Assembly: GCA_018398805.1 (NCBI GenBank)
Contig: JAGFBZ010000367.1
Location: 186,001-250,000, forward strand
Length of the DNA: 64,000 nucleotides
Direction: 5' to 3'
DNA from: Hirundichthys speculiger
Taxonomy: Eukaryota > Chordata > Actinopteri > Beloniformes > Exocoetidae
Shown in pieces: positions 12,251 to 23,863 of this stretch. Positions within the stretch are counted from its first letter, which is position 1. Each line of letters opens with the position of its first letter. The translations under genes were made by a program, and so were the position numbers. Below the pieces are notes generated by a model that had not been told where the DNA came from, did not search any database, and was given only the letters and a program-made list of their open reading frames with translations.

Positions 12251-13023
12251 GTGTCCAGAAGAAGCTGCCAGTGGACGGACATGGACATGGACATGGACAT
12301 GTCAGAGAAATTAAGTGTTTGATAAAGTCAGAGCCACAACTAAACTAACGTCGACAAAACAGATCCACTACTGCAGCAATGCTGGTGAATGACCGCTTTC
12401 TGTAAAAACCTGTTGGTCCAAGCTGAACGGAGAGAGAAGCTGTTTCCTCCCAGACCTGTAGGATCCATCAAAAAAACAAAAACCCTTGCAGTCCAAAAGC
12501 GTCTCCCCGCTGCACACTAATACGCGCTTTACACCCAGAACAATGAAGCAACAATCGCCACAACGGTCCCACCTTGAACAGGCTGCAGGACGGCCTCTGG
12601 TGCCGTTTATCAGCGGAGCAGACGCAGGCGGCGGCTCGTGAAACATGCTGGATATATTGTGATGTTTTACGACCTCGGCTCGGGCCCGCCAGAAAAGCTG
12701 ACAACAGCAAACCGACTCGGACAAGCCGGGGACGGATGGGTTGCGACAAAAGCACAATAAAAACGTGCCCGGGGAGCAAAGTTTATAAATCTGGAGCGCG
12801 GGGCGGTAATATTTACTGTAGCTCCGTGACGTCCAGGATGGATTTCTGAAGGCTGGAGCTCCTGAGGACCGTCGGCGCTTGAAGAGGCGGGACGTCCCGG
12901 CGGAGCTGGTTTATGAAAAACAGTAACCTGATCTACGGCTGCGTGAAGCCGGATGAGGACCGTTAGGAGTTTGGAGACTTAAATCTGCAGCCAAGAGACC
13001 CGGGTTTCAGTCCTGTTACCAGA
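12251..13023. other. Non-coding stretch, nothing recognised
   Basis: Overlapping frames of 91-129 codons at 12368-12849 occur on both strands in a GC-richer patch. None has a recognisable domain or convincing splice context. A short GGACAT repeat lies at 12281-12300. Confidence 0.35.
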
Positions 13024-13031
13024 CTTTCAAT

Positions 13032-13445
13032 TAGGGTTGTAGCGATACACTGATCTCACGATACGATACGATACACGATATTCGGCTATGTGATATATAT
13101 CGATATTCAGACATTACATTTACATCATTTTCCAAAAGATTTTAAAGGGACAGAGTGATTTTGGTGACGTCTTGTGAGTGTTCCAATGACTTTGTTTGAA
13201 TTAATTGAACTGAAAGGATCAGTTACACATTATATGGCTGACAGGCAGCTTGCAAATGCTGGACAAAATGAATAAAAGATTTGTTGAGAAAAATAGTTTC
13301 ATTTATCTAAACAGTGCAAATTGTTGCTTGCAAGCTTTTAAAGGTGGGACACGGGGGTTTTGAAAGAAGCTTAGAATATCGATACCTGCGGCTGAAAAAT
13401 CGATATCGATATATATCGCAGAATCGATAAAATCGCACAGCTCTA
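13032..13445. mobile_element. Non-autonomous hAT element, 414 bp
   Basis: Perfect 8-bp target duplication CTTTCAAT at 13024-13031 and 13446-13453. The ends are TAGGGTTGTAGCGATACAC at the left and the inverse TAGAGCTGTGCGAT at the right. Inside are ATCGATA-rich sub-terminal arrays. The 8-bp duplication and TAG...CTA ends indicate hAT. It has no coding capacity and is related to the element at 13937-14808 in reverse orientation. Confidence 0.9.
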
Positions 13446-13936
13446 CTTTCAATGTTCTATAACATCTAACAGTTTCTATGTTTTTCTGTTTTTCCTAGTT
13501 AAAATAGAGAGTAAGAACATGATACAATGGTTAGCGCTTGTTGCTGTGAACTGGGTTAAGCCTAACTTTGAATTTAATGATGACGACGTGTTTCAAGTTG
13601 ACCGTGTTTACCGCCGCTATCGTCTCATCCTCTTTCAACGGTCCATGTACGTCTGGCAGCCGAGGACACCGGCTGATGGAGTTTTCTTTGGAGAGGAACA
13701 TTCTGCTCTGATCTCAGACTGGAGCCGACCTCGTCGTGTTTACGTCTGTCTTCTCTGAGCGTTTTCAGTTGGTCCCAGGTGTGCTGGTCTGGCGCCAGGA
13801 CGAAGCCTCTGCTTTTGTAACAGGATGCAGTACTCGGTCTGGCGTCGCCTTGCTGGAGGACGCCAGGCCTTCCATGAAAAAGATGTCGCCTGGTTGGGAG
13901 TGTGCGCTGCTCTAAAACCTGCATGTACCTTATAGG

Positions 13937-14808
13937 TAGGGCTGGGCGATTTTATCGATTCTGCGATATATATCGATATTTTATTTCCTCAGAGAGTATC
14001 GATTTTTCAGCCGCGGGTATCGATACTCTAAGCTCCCTTCCAAACCCCTGTGTCCCTGCAAAGTGTCGCTGTAGAGCGTTTCTAACAGGTTATCCAGAAG
14101 CTTCTTTCTCTTCCAGCTAGAGCTGAGCCAGTCAGGAGGATGGCGGCGAGTATAAACCCAGCACCTGCGTGCTTAAAAGCAGATGTGTGGGAGCAGTTCG
14201 GGTTTAAAAAGAAAAAGGAAAGTAAAGATTTAGACAAAAGTATGGCGGTTTGCAAGCTGTGTCACACAAACGTGAAGTACTCTGGAAATACCACCAACAC
14301 GCGAGCCCACCTGAAACGTCACCACCCGGACAAGGTAATGCTAACTGAGAGCTAGCCCGAGAAGTTGCAGCTCGATCTGAAACAAACCACGCTGGACAGT
14401 GACGGCGGTTGTTTCCACCAGTTTCCATCTACTTCACCGAGGTCACAGAAAAGTCCATTGCCGACTTTATTTGTCGGGATTTGAGACCGTATTCAGTGGT
14501 GGAAAACACCGGCTTTAGGCGCATGATGAACGCGATGGAGCCGCTATCCTGTTGTATTTTATTCATTTATCCAGCATTTGCAAGCTGCCTGTCAGCCATG
14601 TAATGTGTAATTGATGCTTTCAGTTCAATTAATTCAAACAAAGTCATTGGAACACTCACAAGATGTCACCAAAATCACTTTGTCCCTTTAAAATCTTTTG
14701 GAAAATGATGTAAATGTATTCTAAGATGAATATCGATATATATCGTATCGTGAGCCAAATATATCGTATCGTATCGTATCGCGAGATTAGTGTATCGCTA
14801 CAGCCCTA
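13937..14808 (+). mobile_element. hAT element with internal transposase remnant, 872 bp
   Basis: The left end TAGGGCTGGGCGATTTTATC and the right end (inverse TAGGGCTGTAGCGATACAC) match, in inverted order, the ends of the hAT at 13032-13445. ATCGATA arrays lie inside each end. The flanking 8-mers do not match (CTTATAGG left, CTTTCAGT right). It carries the broken BED-finger transposase at 14140-14556 and appears internally deleted. Confidence 0.8.
14140..14556 (+). pseudogene. Broken ZBED-type hAT transposase, N-terminal part
   Basis: The first open segment (14140-14355) starts with a methionine and encodes a BED-type zinc finger: VWEQFGF, then CKLCHTNVKYSGNTTNTRAH, then LKRHH (C-x2-C...H-x4-H). 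BED fingers bind the ends of hAT elements and define vertebrate ZBED proteins. A stop follows, and after frame changes a second conserved block reads SIADFICRDLRPYSVVEN near 14450-14505, typical of the region before the RNase-H-like catalytic core. The catalytic core and dimerisation region are missing, so this is a deletion derivative without activity. Confidence 0.8.
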
Positions 14809-14816
14809 CTTTCAGT

Positions 14817-16599
14817 GCTGGTATTTCCTGTCCAGATGTGCCAGCTGTCCATTCCATGGATGCTAGCCCCCCCCCAATGCCATCAGAGATGTGGGATATT
14901 TTAACTGAATGCTGAAAACAAGCGCCAAGTGTCAAAGGTGGGGGTCAGTCATACTAGTTCTTTACCTCTGTGATAGAAATTATACCAGTTCCTCCAGATT
15001 TGACATTAAAAGTCCCAACGGCGGCAGAAGAAACAGCAACCAGATGAACATCAGTCTGTTGATTAGATCATCGTTGGTCTTGGATGCTCCTGTATGAGCC
15101 TTCAGCTGCCCTGATGTGATTGGTTTCACAAGCGAAAACGGTCGTGAATTAGAGGGATGCTAGGACTTCTGGGAGGTGACTCGGGTCTCAGCGACAGCAG
15201 CCTCGCAACGTTCTGTGATGGATACTCCGCTCAGCTGAAACCCAGACGGCCATCCGGAGGGGGAGCGACACCCCTCGCTGACAGACCCGCTGATGTGATT
15301 GGCAGACGCAGAACGGCCAGACAGGCGGCCGGCGATCAGCGGCGTCAGCGTCGGATGTCCCGGTTCGGACCCTTGTTCAATCACTGCCCGCGGCTGCCCG
15401 TCGTGTTGCCCGTGGCATTTTGATTGAATGTTTTCTGTTCGCGCGCGGCCTCCTTTTAATGGCCCTTTTCATGTGACAGTGATCTATATGCAGGTAATAA
15501 CAATTGGCCATGATGGATAGCGCTGTCACGTTTACCATAATTATCCCCAGATTAAACATGTTTCAGAAATTCGAAGTGTCAAAAACCATTACGGGGCCTC
15601 CGGAAGACTCGACTTCCCGGTGCTGGAGAACATTATTTAGTTGAGATGCTTTTATAGTTAAATACATTACGCCACTTATACAATCGCCACCAGAAGATTA
15701 GTGCACGCTGGATGAGACGTCTTGTAGCGGCTGACGTTTGTCTGAAACCTGCCAGAGACGAGACGGATGTCTGAAAGCCGGTGATGTCGCCGCTAAAAAA
15801 GAAAAAAATAGAGAAAGTGTTTCCAACTGGCCTCATCCAGAGGCTATTTCATTATCTCGCTGGCATTTGCCTGCATTGTTCCGTTAAACCAATTCCCCTT
15901 TAAATCCCCGGGAGGCATTTATCTTTTCTGTTTTCACGAGTTACAATCTGTTCCTAATTGACCTCCCTTGTTAATTAAAGGGTTTTATAGAATGCAAAAT
16001 CTAAAAGAAATGCCCCCTGGAAGCGCCTCGGGAGGAAGCTAAAGAGCTTTCTGACCTCGGAGGACAGATCGCCAGAAAGACAAGGCCTCAAAGCCTAATT
16101 GGTCTTATTAGAGCGATTCCTAAGCTGGCAGCTCTGATTAAGTGGAGCGATGGAGGCGATAAAGGCCGACTGGCAGGTGGCACCGGACCGTCGGCCCGGC
16201 GAAATGAAGTGAAGTCTGGCCAGGTTGATGAGGATCCAACGTGCCTTAGATCTGATCCTTCATGAGCAGCGAGATGTGACCGTATCAGTCATCCTCTAAC
16301 TTTTTTGCAGATGCGACTCGCTGCGTTCACTTCGGTGTGTCGATAAAACCCCGCAGGCTTTAGAGACGTCCTTTTTCCTCAGTCTTCCTGTTAAAATCAG
16401 GATAGGATTCAAAATTCTTCCCCTCATGTGTCGAACCGTTCAAGCTTCCTCTCATCTTAAGGAACTTGTGGTTCCACATCTTCCCAACAGAGCTCTTCTC
16501 TCTCAGGCTGCAGGTTTAGTCACAGCTCCTGGAGTTTAAAACAGCAGAAAGGCAGGCAGCTCCTCTCTGCTGGAACCAGAACCAGAACCAGCCGGTGCT
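14817..16599. other. Non-coding, apparently single-copy sequence
   Basis: No repeat ends or domain-bearing frames. Parts of 15420-16250 have dense TAATTA and ATTA motifs and balanced composition, the look of a conserved non-coding regulatory block, but conservation cannot be judged from one sequence. Confidence 0.35.
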
Positions 16600-16845
16600 G
16601 TGCGAGGAACTGTGTTACTGACGAGAAGGTCTGGAGGGGCGGGAAAGCATGCTGCGGTGTTACGGGCCGTCGTGGGAGCGCTGAGGTGTGCAGAGGGCTC
16701 TCAGGTGGAAGTGGGACCGCATCCTCTGAGACCGTCCTGGACGCCGTGACAACGGATGAGGTCAGACAGGTGCAGGGGTGTAAATGCTTGGGCTCAACTC
16801 TCCAGAGCAGCGGGAAAAGAGGTGAAGGAGATGATGTAGTGGGTG
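16600..16845 (+). pseudogene. RTE-clade LINE reverse transcriptase relic, 5' part
   Basis: The sequence encodes a DEVRQVQGCKYLGSTLQSSG-like block near 16755-16815, the well-conserved stretch downstream of the catalytic FADD box in RTE-clade reverse transcriptases. It stops at the insertion of the CACTA-like element, and the same protein resumes at 18779. Frameshifts and stops make it non-functional. Confidence 0.75.
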
Positions 16846-16944
16846 CACTGTAAAAAAAAAAGAAATCGGAGAAAAACGGTAATTTTCCGGCAGTTGGGGC
16901 GCCAGAAAAATACCGTGAAATAACAAAAAAATGAATGAAAAATG

Positions 16945-17220
16945 AAATGAAATGAAAAATACTTTATTTATCCCAGAAAGGGAAATTCAACACTGTAGCA
17001 AGGGCTCTCTTTTTTTTTTTTTTTTTTTTAAGCAAAAATAATAATATTACAGCAATAATGATAATATTAATTGATAATAATAATAATAATAGTAGGTTTT
17101 ATGTCTTGTTGTGGAGGCTGATGGCTGCTGGCCGGAATGATCTTCTGTATCTTTCTGTCTTGCAACGGACCTGAAGAAGCCTCTCGCTGAACACACTCTT
17201 TCTCATAAAATAGTTTTCTT
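16945..17220. mobile_element. LINE-like 3'-region fragment
   Basis: Begins with TACTTTATTTATCCC, followed by AGAAAGGGAAATTC. It later reads CTGATGGCTGCTGGCCGGAA, then TTGCAACGGACCTGAAGAAG, a combination common to 3' regions of dispersed fish LINEs. The family is not certain. A T-tract is at 17010-17029. Confidence 0.4.
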
Positions 17221-17929
17221 CCATAATTAAAATACAGTTTGTAGTTGTAATTTTAACAAGATTTTGCCTTATTTTCAGGTTGTTTTTAAATATTTAATTA
17301 GAAACATTTTCACATTTCAAAACAATTAAATTACCTAGAAATATGGTAAGTAAATGCTGTATTATGAATAATAATGCTTAAATTTACAGAAATGTGCTGT
17401 TATTAATTGGTTTCAATGACATTATTTTATGTAAAGAAGTTGTATAATAATTTGTGTTTGATGTAACATAACAGTATGTGACACAAAAAATAATGTGACT
17501 CAACTTTCTAAACAAAAAACTGTTGAAAAACTAGATATTGGGTTTAAAATTGCTACAATTTTAAGGACTGTAGCCTTTGCGCTGCAGTGGATCCTCATCT
17601 GACAGAGCACTAGCAGAAGGATTATTTTGTCAACTTCCTGTTTCTGCACAGCACAAGTCTTGTTTTACATACTTTATTAAACAAACTCACGGGTACTCAT
17701 TCAAAACACAGACAGACTTGTAAGGGGTCTGAATCAACAGGGGGTCAAACCAGCAACAGACTTTACATGGCAGCATTAAATCAAATAGCTTACAAATAAA
17801 CACAGATAAGCACCTAAACAACCAGGGCAACAAAGGATGCTGGGAAACGACCCAAAAGGACCTGCCAGCTCACTAGCAGCATATCTATCAGAGAAATGCT
17901 TTATTGAAAGCATTTAATAGCAGCTCCCT

Positions 17930-18052
17930 TGGTAGAGCTGATGCTCCATCAGCAGAGGCAACAGCCCTAAGTTCAAGTCCAACTCTTTATTATTCACCCT
18001 CTCAAGCTTTCCCCTTTCACTATGTCTCTTTAGATGTCCTTTCAAAATAAAT
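17930..18052 (+). repeat. tRNA-derived SINE relic
   Basis: A tRNA-like head has a box A-like CTTGGTAGAGCTGATG and a box B-like AGTTCAAGTCC about 45 bases later. A pyrimidine-rich body ends in AAAATAAATATAA. The anticodon arm does not fold cleanly, so this is a SINE and not a tRNA gene. Confidence 0.5.
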
Positions 18053-18057
18053 ATAAT

Positions 18058-18347
18058 CAGGACTTGACGCTAACTTTTTTGCTCAACAGCCACTGTGGCT
18101 AGTGTTTTGCCTCAGTCATTAGCCATTTAGTCTTTATGCTAGCCACATTTTTGTTGTCAGTGTTTTTCTTCTTCACAATATTCTTGCATTTACGTTTTAA
18201 ATACAAACAACTGGTACAACTATTGTGATGTGTCATATCAAAGAATAAGTTACCAGCCAAAGTTGCTTGTGAGACAGAAATTGTTACTAGCCACAGCCAA
18301 ATTTGACCAGCATTTGGCCGGTCGGCCGATGTCAGTGTCAAGCCCTG
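18058..18347. mobile_element. hAT MITE, 290 bp
   Basis: Perfect 8-bp target duplication AATATAAT (18050-18057 and 18348-18355). Terminal inverted repeats are CAGGACTTGACGCTAAC and CAGGGCTTGACACTGAC. The 80-codon minus-strand frame inside shows no recognisable transposase domain. It is nested in the CACTA-like element. Confidence 0.92.
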
Positions 18348-18778
18348 AATATAATTAATAATAATTTATTAATATAATGTTAATGAATGTTACCATCTAG
18401 AAATGAGAGTAATTGTTGTTATTTTCAATGAAAATATTAGTCAATTAACAAAGAAATTATAGTAAAATTACACATTTTTACTATTAATTCCTCAGTAATT
18501 TAAATGATTTTTAAAGTTGAATTTTACAGTTTATTCCCTTAAATAACAGACAAATATTTGTGAAATTACGATATATTTGTGAACGTATTTTAACAATAAA
18601 TATATGTATTTCTAAAGGTTTTTTTTGTAAAAGAACAGAAATATTGTGTGTTTTCACAGTTACAGTGATTTAATGTTATTTTACATTTGACAGGTAAACT
18701 CACAGTCTATTAAATGGTATAAATCTGTAAAATAGACAGTAAAATTCTGTTATATTACATTTTTTTTTTTTAAGTGTG

Positions 18779-19155
18779 GAGAAGAGCTGTCTATGTTAAA
18801 AGAGCAGCAGTGAGGGTTAAAGAGAAAGGTTTACAGAGAAAAGGTAAACCAACCACGAGACAGGAAGCAAGACAGCGGCAGCGATGAAGATTGGAGCGAC
18901 AAAGATGGACGAGGGTACAAACAAATTTAAGATCCACCAGGGTTTGAGCTCTTGAAGACAAAATATGACAGGCTAGACTGAGATGGTTTGGATACATGAA
19001 GAGCAGGGATCGGGACCAGACTGGTAGGATGGGGGGGGGTGGGGTGGGGGGGACCAAAGATGAGATATCTGGCGGTCGGGGGGGAGAACAGAAGAGACAC
19101 AGAAGAGAGGGGGGAAGATGGAAACAGGTGATCCACTGTGGTGACCCCTGAAGGG
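18779..19155 (+). pseudogene. RTE-clade LINE reverse transcriptase relic, 3' part
   Basis: Continues the relic at 16600-16845 after the inserted element. It keeps a WRR...RVKEKGLQRK-like block, an LRWFGYMK-like block (RLRWFGHV in intact members) near 18975-19005, and the RTE 3' end CACTGTGGTGACCCCTGAAG just before 19160. A G-rich expansion at 19028-19050 disrupts it. The gapped reading shows the CACTA-like element landed in an already existing RTE copy. Confidence 0.75.
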
Positions 19156-19159
19156 GAAA

Positions 19160-20613
19160 GAAAGGAGATTAATTTATCTCAACTAAATAATAGAACATAG
19201 TGGGAGTGAAATAACAATAGGAAATAAAATATTTAATATAAAATTAAATATAAATATGATCCTCTGCAGCTCGGGTGGAGGAAACTGGACTTCCTTTTCT
19301 TGGTTCTTGAAGACGTTCCAGCTTCCTGTCAGAAGTTCATCCAACTGCAAACATAGAAATAATAAGGCAGCTCCGAGCGCTGGGATGTTGCCAGCTGCTT
19401 CCTTCGTTCTTATTAAGGCTCAGATTGATATTCATGCCAGGTGCACGTGCACCTTCAGGCCCGATCTTCTCCTGTCAGTTACTCAGAGAGAAACAGGCTT
19501 CGGCTTAAGACGGTTCTAAAGGAAGCAAATATGCACTAAATGAACCTCCGAGAGACGTTGAGGTGGACCGGCGGACTGTCCAACGTTTGGGACCGGCTCC
19601 AGCAGAACCCCACGACCCTGAACGGGAAGAACCGGATACAGATGACGGCTGCAGATAATCCCGACACGCTGAGGAAACTTCAGTCTCATCCAGCGCAGCG
19701 TGGAAAACGTGGACAGTTCAGAGTCCAATCTCGTCACATCCAGCAAGAATTGTGCCAAAGTCTGAGTGTTCAAGAACTCATAAAATCTTTTATTTTTTAA
19801 AAGAAACGAGCAGGCGGCAGCTGTGTGGGAGCGACGGTGATGAATCCTGCAGTATAATTCACTTCAGCTTGATAAAGTCTATCAATAATCTTCCTTCACG
19901 ATATTTATTTATACAGCAGTAAAAATACGTTAGTGCCCATCAATTTGGGAAGGTTTACGAGGCACTTCCTGGCTCCCACAACGCTTAAAGAGGACGGCGC
20001 TGATGTTCTTTACTCGAGTCATATCTGACCCAATCCAAAACTGCGACATAAAACAACCCCGTCACTTTTGTGGGGCCTGAAAGGATTTCATTTAAATTTA
20101 CGGGTCAGCTCGTCAGCTTGTCGGCCCGTCGAGGGTCCGGCTGTGGACCTCTGCCGGGGAGGTTCGCGGTCGCGGAAGTCGCGTGAATCCAGTCAACAGC
20201 GCAGCAGAACATATAGGGCCTGATCCCGCCCCCTAAAAACATACTCCGGGTTTGGCTGAGCTCGTAGGACGCTGCGCTCTGAAATTTCATTTTGCTCCAA
20301 TGAGCCCCGTTAACTGTGAAATAAAAATTACGTTAAATTCACTTTTACGTCTTTTTATTCACAGCTCTGAAGTAACGTCAACTATGAATTATGCATGAAA
20401 AAAACGGTTTTCGAACCAGGCTGGAGATGTCTTTATCTCTGACGCAAAGTTGAACGTGTTACATGGAGGAGAATGGAGATTGACTCACTTCTGGAGACAG
20501 CCCCCTAGTGGTCGGTGGATGAACTGCAATTTTCTTTGAGTCGAGTTTGGAGGTGGGACACAGCAGGTATTGAGAGGGACAGGTGTGTCTCACAGGCTCA
20601 GAGAAAATGAAGG
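19160..20613. other. Non-coding stretch, nothing recognised
   Basis: Short overlapping frames at 19256-19800 lack domains. No element boundaries were found. Confidence 0.35.
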
Positions 20614-20621
20614 GTAAGAGC

Positions 20622-21388
20622 TAGAATAACCCGACAACCTGAAAACCCGAAGTTCCGACCCGACCCGAATCGGGTCTCGGGTCCATTCAAAAGACGTGAC
20701 TTCGGGTTCGGGTCGGAACCGGTCGTTAGTCTCGGGTCCGGTTGGTGCTCTCTGACAGGCTGGGTCCATGTTTACTTGAGAGGTAAAGATATTGGCGGTG
20801 GCAGCTAATGTCAGGACTTGTTGCAGTTTAATTAATTATTCATTAACGTGGCATGTTTATCATGAAACAACCGTGTTGCCGTAGCGTGTTATTAGCGTGT
20901 TATTAGCGGTTTGCCCGGCAGCTGTAAAGCACAACGGATCGCCAACATGACAACACTGGATGAGAGAACATATTCACGACACATCCTGACCGGTGTAGGC
21001 TATTAGCGTTAGCAGTTGCTATCAATAGCATCTGTATCCACAAAGAAAATAACGACGTAGATTTATTGTTGTTTACATCACGTAGCCTATGTAGCAACTG
21101 AACCGGTAGAAGAAGACAACTTTAGGGAAGAAAATCAAGTTTTATTCAACGCTAGACAACTTTAACATGAGCAACTATGGGCTGGATTGGCTCGGTTCTA
21201 TTCGGGTAACTCGGTTCGGTTTGTGGTCGGAAACTAAAGACTTGGGTCGGGTCGGTTCAGGGTCCAAATATTTTGGGTTCGGAATCTCGGATTTATGATA
21301 ATAGCTTGGGTCGGGTCGGTTTCGGGTCGATATTTTCACGGGTCCATTCGGGTTCTGGTCCATGAAAGTGGACCCGTGAAGACCTCTA
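20622..21388 (-). mobile_element. CGGGTC-rich hAT element, 767 bp
   Basis: Perfect 8-bp target duplication GTAAGAGC (20614-20621 and 21389-21396). It is a reverse-oriented relative of 46682-47482: both contain CCGGTTCAGTTGCTACATAG (read on the element's forward strand), the same run of GCTAATAGCC motifs and terminal GGGTC arrays. The right terminus, read inward, is TAGAGGTCTTCACGGG. No transposase is encoded. Confidence 0.92.
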
Positions 21389-21396
21389 GTAAGAGC

Positions 21397-22560
21397 ACAT
21401 CTGGTGGACATCTGGATGCCGTCAGTGACAGAAAACTGCAGCTACGGGACCAGTTTGGGTCGAACGTTCTCTGCTCTTTGGGTCCCAGTGTTTATACGTT
21501 ACCGTGAAGACAATATCACATAAACCGAGCTCGTGCGCTTCGCCGTTTCTCAGTCCAAGGCTCCGACATCAGTCCTGAATGAAGTCAAAGAATCCAATTT
21601 CTCCGAGGCTGAGCGTCGGCCCTGCAGTTTAACAAACACCGTCTGCATCAGGAGGAAATCTGAAGTTATTCTTCTCCTCATAATACATGTCAGGGCCTTG
21701 TTGCCTCCAGGATATTAAAAGTAAATGTTATATTGACATTTCAATCACGCAGTTTTATTACTTTCTCCAAGAACCTGGAGGTTTGGAGGTGGGCGCCGCC
21801 ATCCGAGGAGATGTTTGGACGTTTGGTTCGGTCACATGCAGAGACATCAGCGATGATGATGATGTTCCAGGGGGGAAGTCTGGCCATCGCATATTTTATT
21901 AGTAATTCCCTGTGTTCTTTTATCTGGTGCCGTTAACGAGACTAGAAACAAAGGTCAATTAAAGAGTTTAATACAATCATGAATACAAAGAATCAATACG
22001 CCATGCAGAACATGTAGTACATCTTGCTAACATCACAAGAGATGCCAGGAAAAATGTGCGCTTGATGTCAAATTCTTCCAAATATATTTATTGGGTTTTG
22101 TTTTTTTTATATTACAGAACAATTACATAACACAAACAGAACCAGCAACACTTGCACACACACACACACAAACTTGCACACTATCAATGTAAAGGTTTAC
22201 CATATTCAAATCAAAGCAAGAAAGAAAAAAATTAAAAAAAATAAAATGTAATAAGGGTTAACCTAAACATTTCAATAGACACCCAGAAGAAAAGCAAAAA
22301 AATAAAAAAAATAAATAAATTACATTTCAGATTCCACAATGCTCATGTATGGTTCCCAAAGATGAACAACGCTTGATGTCAGATTCTGTCAGTTCTTATA
22401 GTCACAGAAAAGGCGGATCCTCGTTTTTCTGAGTTTTATGGCGCTTTGTCTCATAGTTCAGATGGTAAACAGCAGGTCCAGACACGTGTGGTGGTGTTTG
22501 ACCAGGAAATGAGATGTCCTTTAAATGTTTATCTACGCTGTCACAGACTTTTGGTCGCAA
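21397..22560. other. Mostly unassigned; AT-rich LINE-like part and (CA)n
   Basis: 21397-22080 holds nothing recognisable. 22080-22345 is AT-rich with a T tract, a CA microsatellite (22155-22170) and A-rich runs, in the style of a LINE 3' untranslated region read backwards, but no coding part supports that. Confidence 0.3.
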
Positions 22561-22566
22561 ACTGTT

Positions 22567-22613
22567 GGGGGGGGGGGGGGGGGGGGGGGGTGGGGGGGGG
22601 GGGGGGGGGGGGG
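22567..22613. repeat. Poly-G tract
   Basis: Forty-seven bases of G interrupted by two T bases, a strong potential G-quadruplex. The glycine-rich reading of the surrounding 76-codon frame comes from this homopolymer. Confidence 0.95.
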
Positions 22614-22619
22614 TGTCGG

Positions 22620-23855
22620 GGAGGATGTTACAGTAATTTAAGTCATAAACCTAAGCTAAGGAACTCACGGTCATAAAAGGAGACAGCATTCCTTCTTATC
22701 ATAAAGTTTAGTTTTAACAATTAAACAGTGCATCATGCATGAGATGATTGTTTAATTGCAGATATGTTGTGTAAAAAAACCCTCCCAGTCTCTCAGTAAA
22801 CCGGCGGTTTCCTCTCTCAGTTTCTGCCCGGTGACAGTTTCCAAAGCTGTGGCATTTATTTCCAAATGGTAATTGATTCAGCAGAGAGCCGTTAGTATGC
22901 AGCCACGATTTAACTACTCTCCTCCGGGGAGCAGGAGGAAGGATCAGGCCCGCCGCTGGCGGTTATTTTCTGTTTTTTTCTGCAGCCTTCCTCCCTCCAT
23001 CACCTTCCCTCAGTGAGATGGGAGAGAAAAAGAGAATACGGCGTCTTGTTTTCCACGTATCGCTTCCTAACTGGACACACACAGACAGAGTCGTGCAGCC
23101 GGGGTTGGTATTGATTGGATGGACTTTGTCACGGGCTTTACTCTCCGCTCAGGCTGCAGGCTGTGTTTACTGGTGCGTCCTCCACCTTAGAACATCTCTG
23201 CCGCATCACAACAGGACAAACGAGCGGCGGTAATCCTCCCCAGACACCGGAAAGCCCGCCGAACAGAAATAATGGCGCCGCATCCGGAAATTACCAGAGT
23301 TGTCACTCACGATTAGCGCCGGCGAGCAACGGGCCACGGACGGTTACGATTATGACACGCTTAACGAGGACAAATGAAGCAGTAATTGGTCGTTTAGCGT
23401 GACCTCCAGCAACTGGCGGCGGAGCTCTGCCGAGCGTCCTCGCCACCGGTTTGCTTACAGCAGCTGCTAACGTGGATGAAGGTAATCGCTCATCGTGAAA
23501 GGCGCCACTAACAACACGAAACTTGGAGGGTTAAAAATAAATAAATAAATAAAAGATCCGCGGTAGCGCCGGAGGACTGCTCTGTTCATTACCGCCGTCC
23601 GGGCCTCCTCGTGAAAAAACAAGCAATTTGGAGCTGGAGGAGAGGTGGAACAAGTTTAGCGCCGCTATCTTCGCTAAACAAGACAAATGCATCGTGTTCT
23701 CGCGTCCGCAGCCTCTAATTTACCCCCCCCCCCCCGCCCCTCCCGGGCATTAAGTCGCGCAGAAAGTCGAATAATCAGCTCGCTTGTTGCAAAGTCCCTG
23801 GATTCTCTCGTCACGCCTCCCTTTTCCTCACAATCCTGCAAACCAGCACGAGAAC
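22620..23855. other. Non-coding, apparently single-copy sequence
   Basis: No repeats except a C tract at 23725-23736 and an AAATA run at 23535-23552. Composition is balanced with scattered ATTA motifs; small frames lack domains. Confidence 0.35.
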
Positions 23856-23863
23856 GATGTACG

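Larger units (their letters stand above)
16846..18776. mobile_element. CACTA-like non-autonomous DNA element, 1.9 kb
   Basis: The left end is CACTGTAAAAAAAAAAG and the right end is the inverse of CACTTAAAAAAAAAAAATG. A 2-bp duplication TG flanks it (16844-16845 and 18777-18778), deduced because removing the element restores the host RTE reading GGGTGGAG. CACT termini with a 2-3 bp duplication fit the EnSpm/CACTA superfamily. No transposase was found. The element is AT-rich and hosts the younger insertions listed separately. Confidence 0.6.

Noticed and set aside
12368..12849. Frames of 91-129 codons with an apparent hydrophobic segment
   Set aside because: Open on both strands, no conserved domain, no supporting splice or start context.
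17930..18052. Possible tRNA gene
   Set aside because: Box A and box B are recognisable but the arms do not pair properly and a SINE-like tail follows. Scored as a SINE relic.
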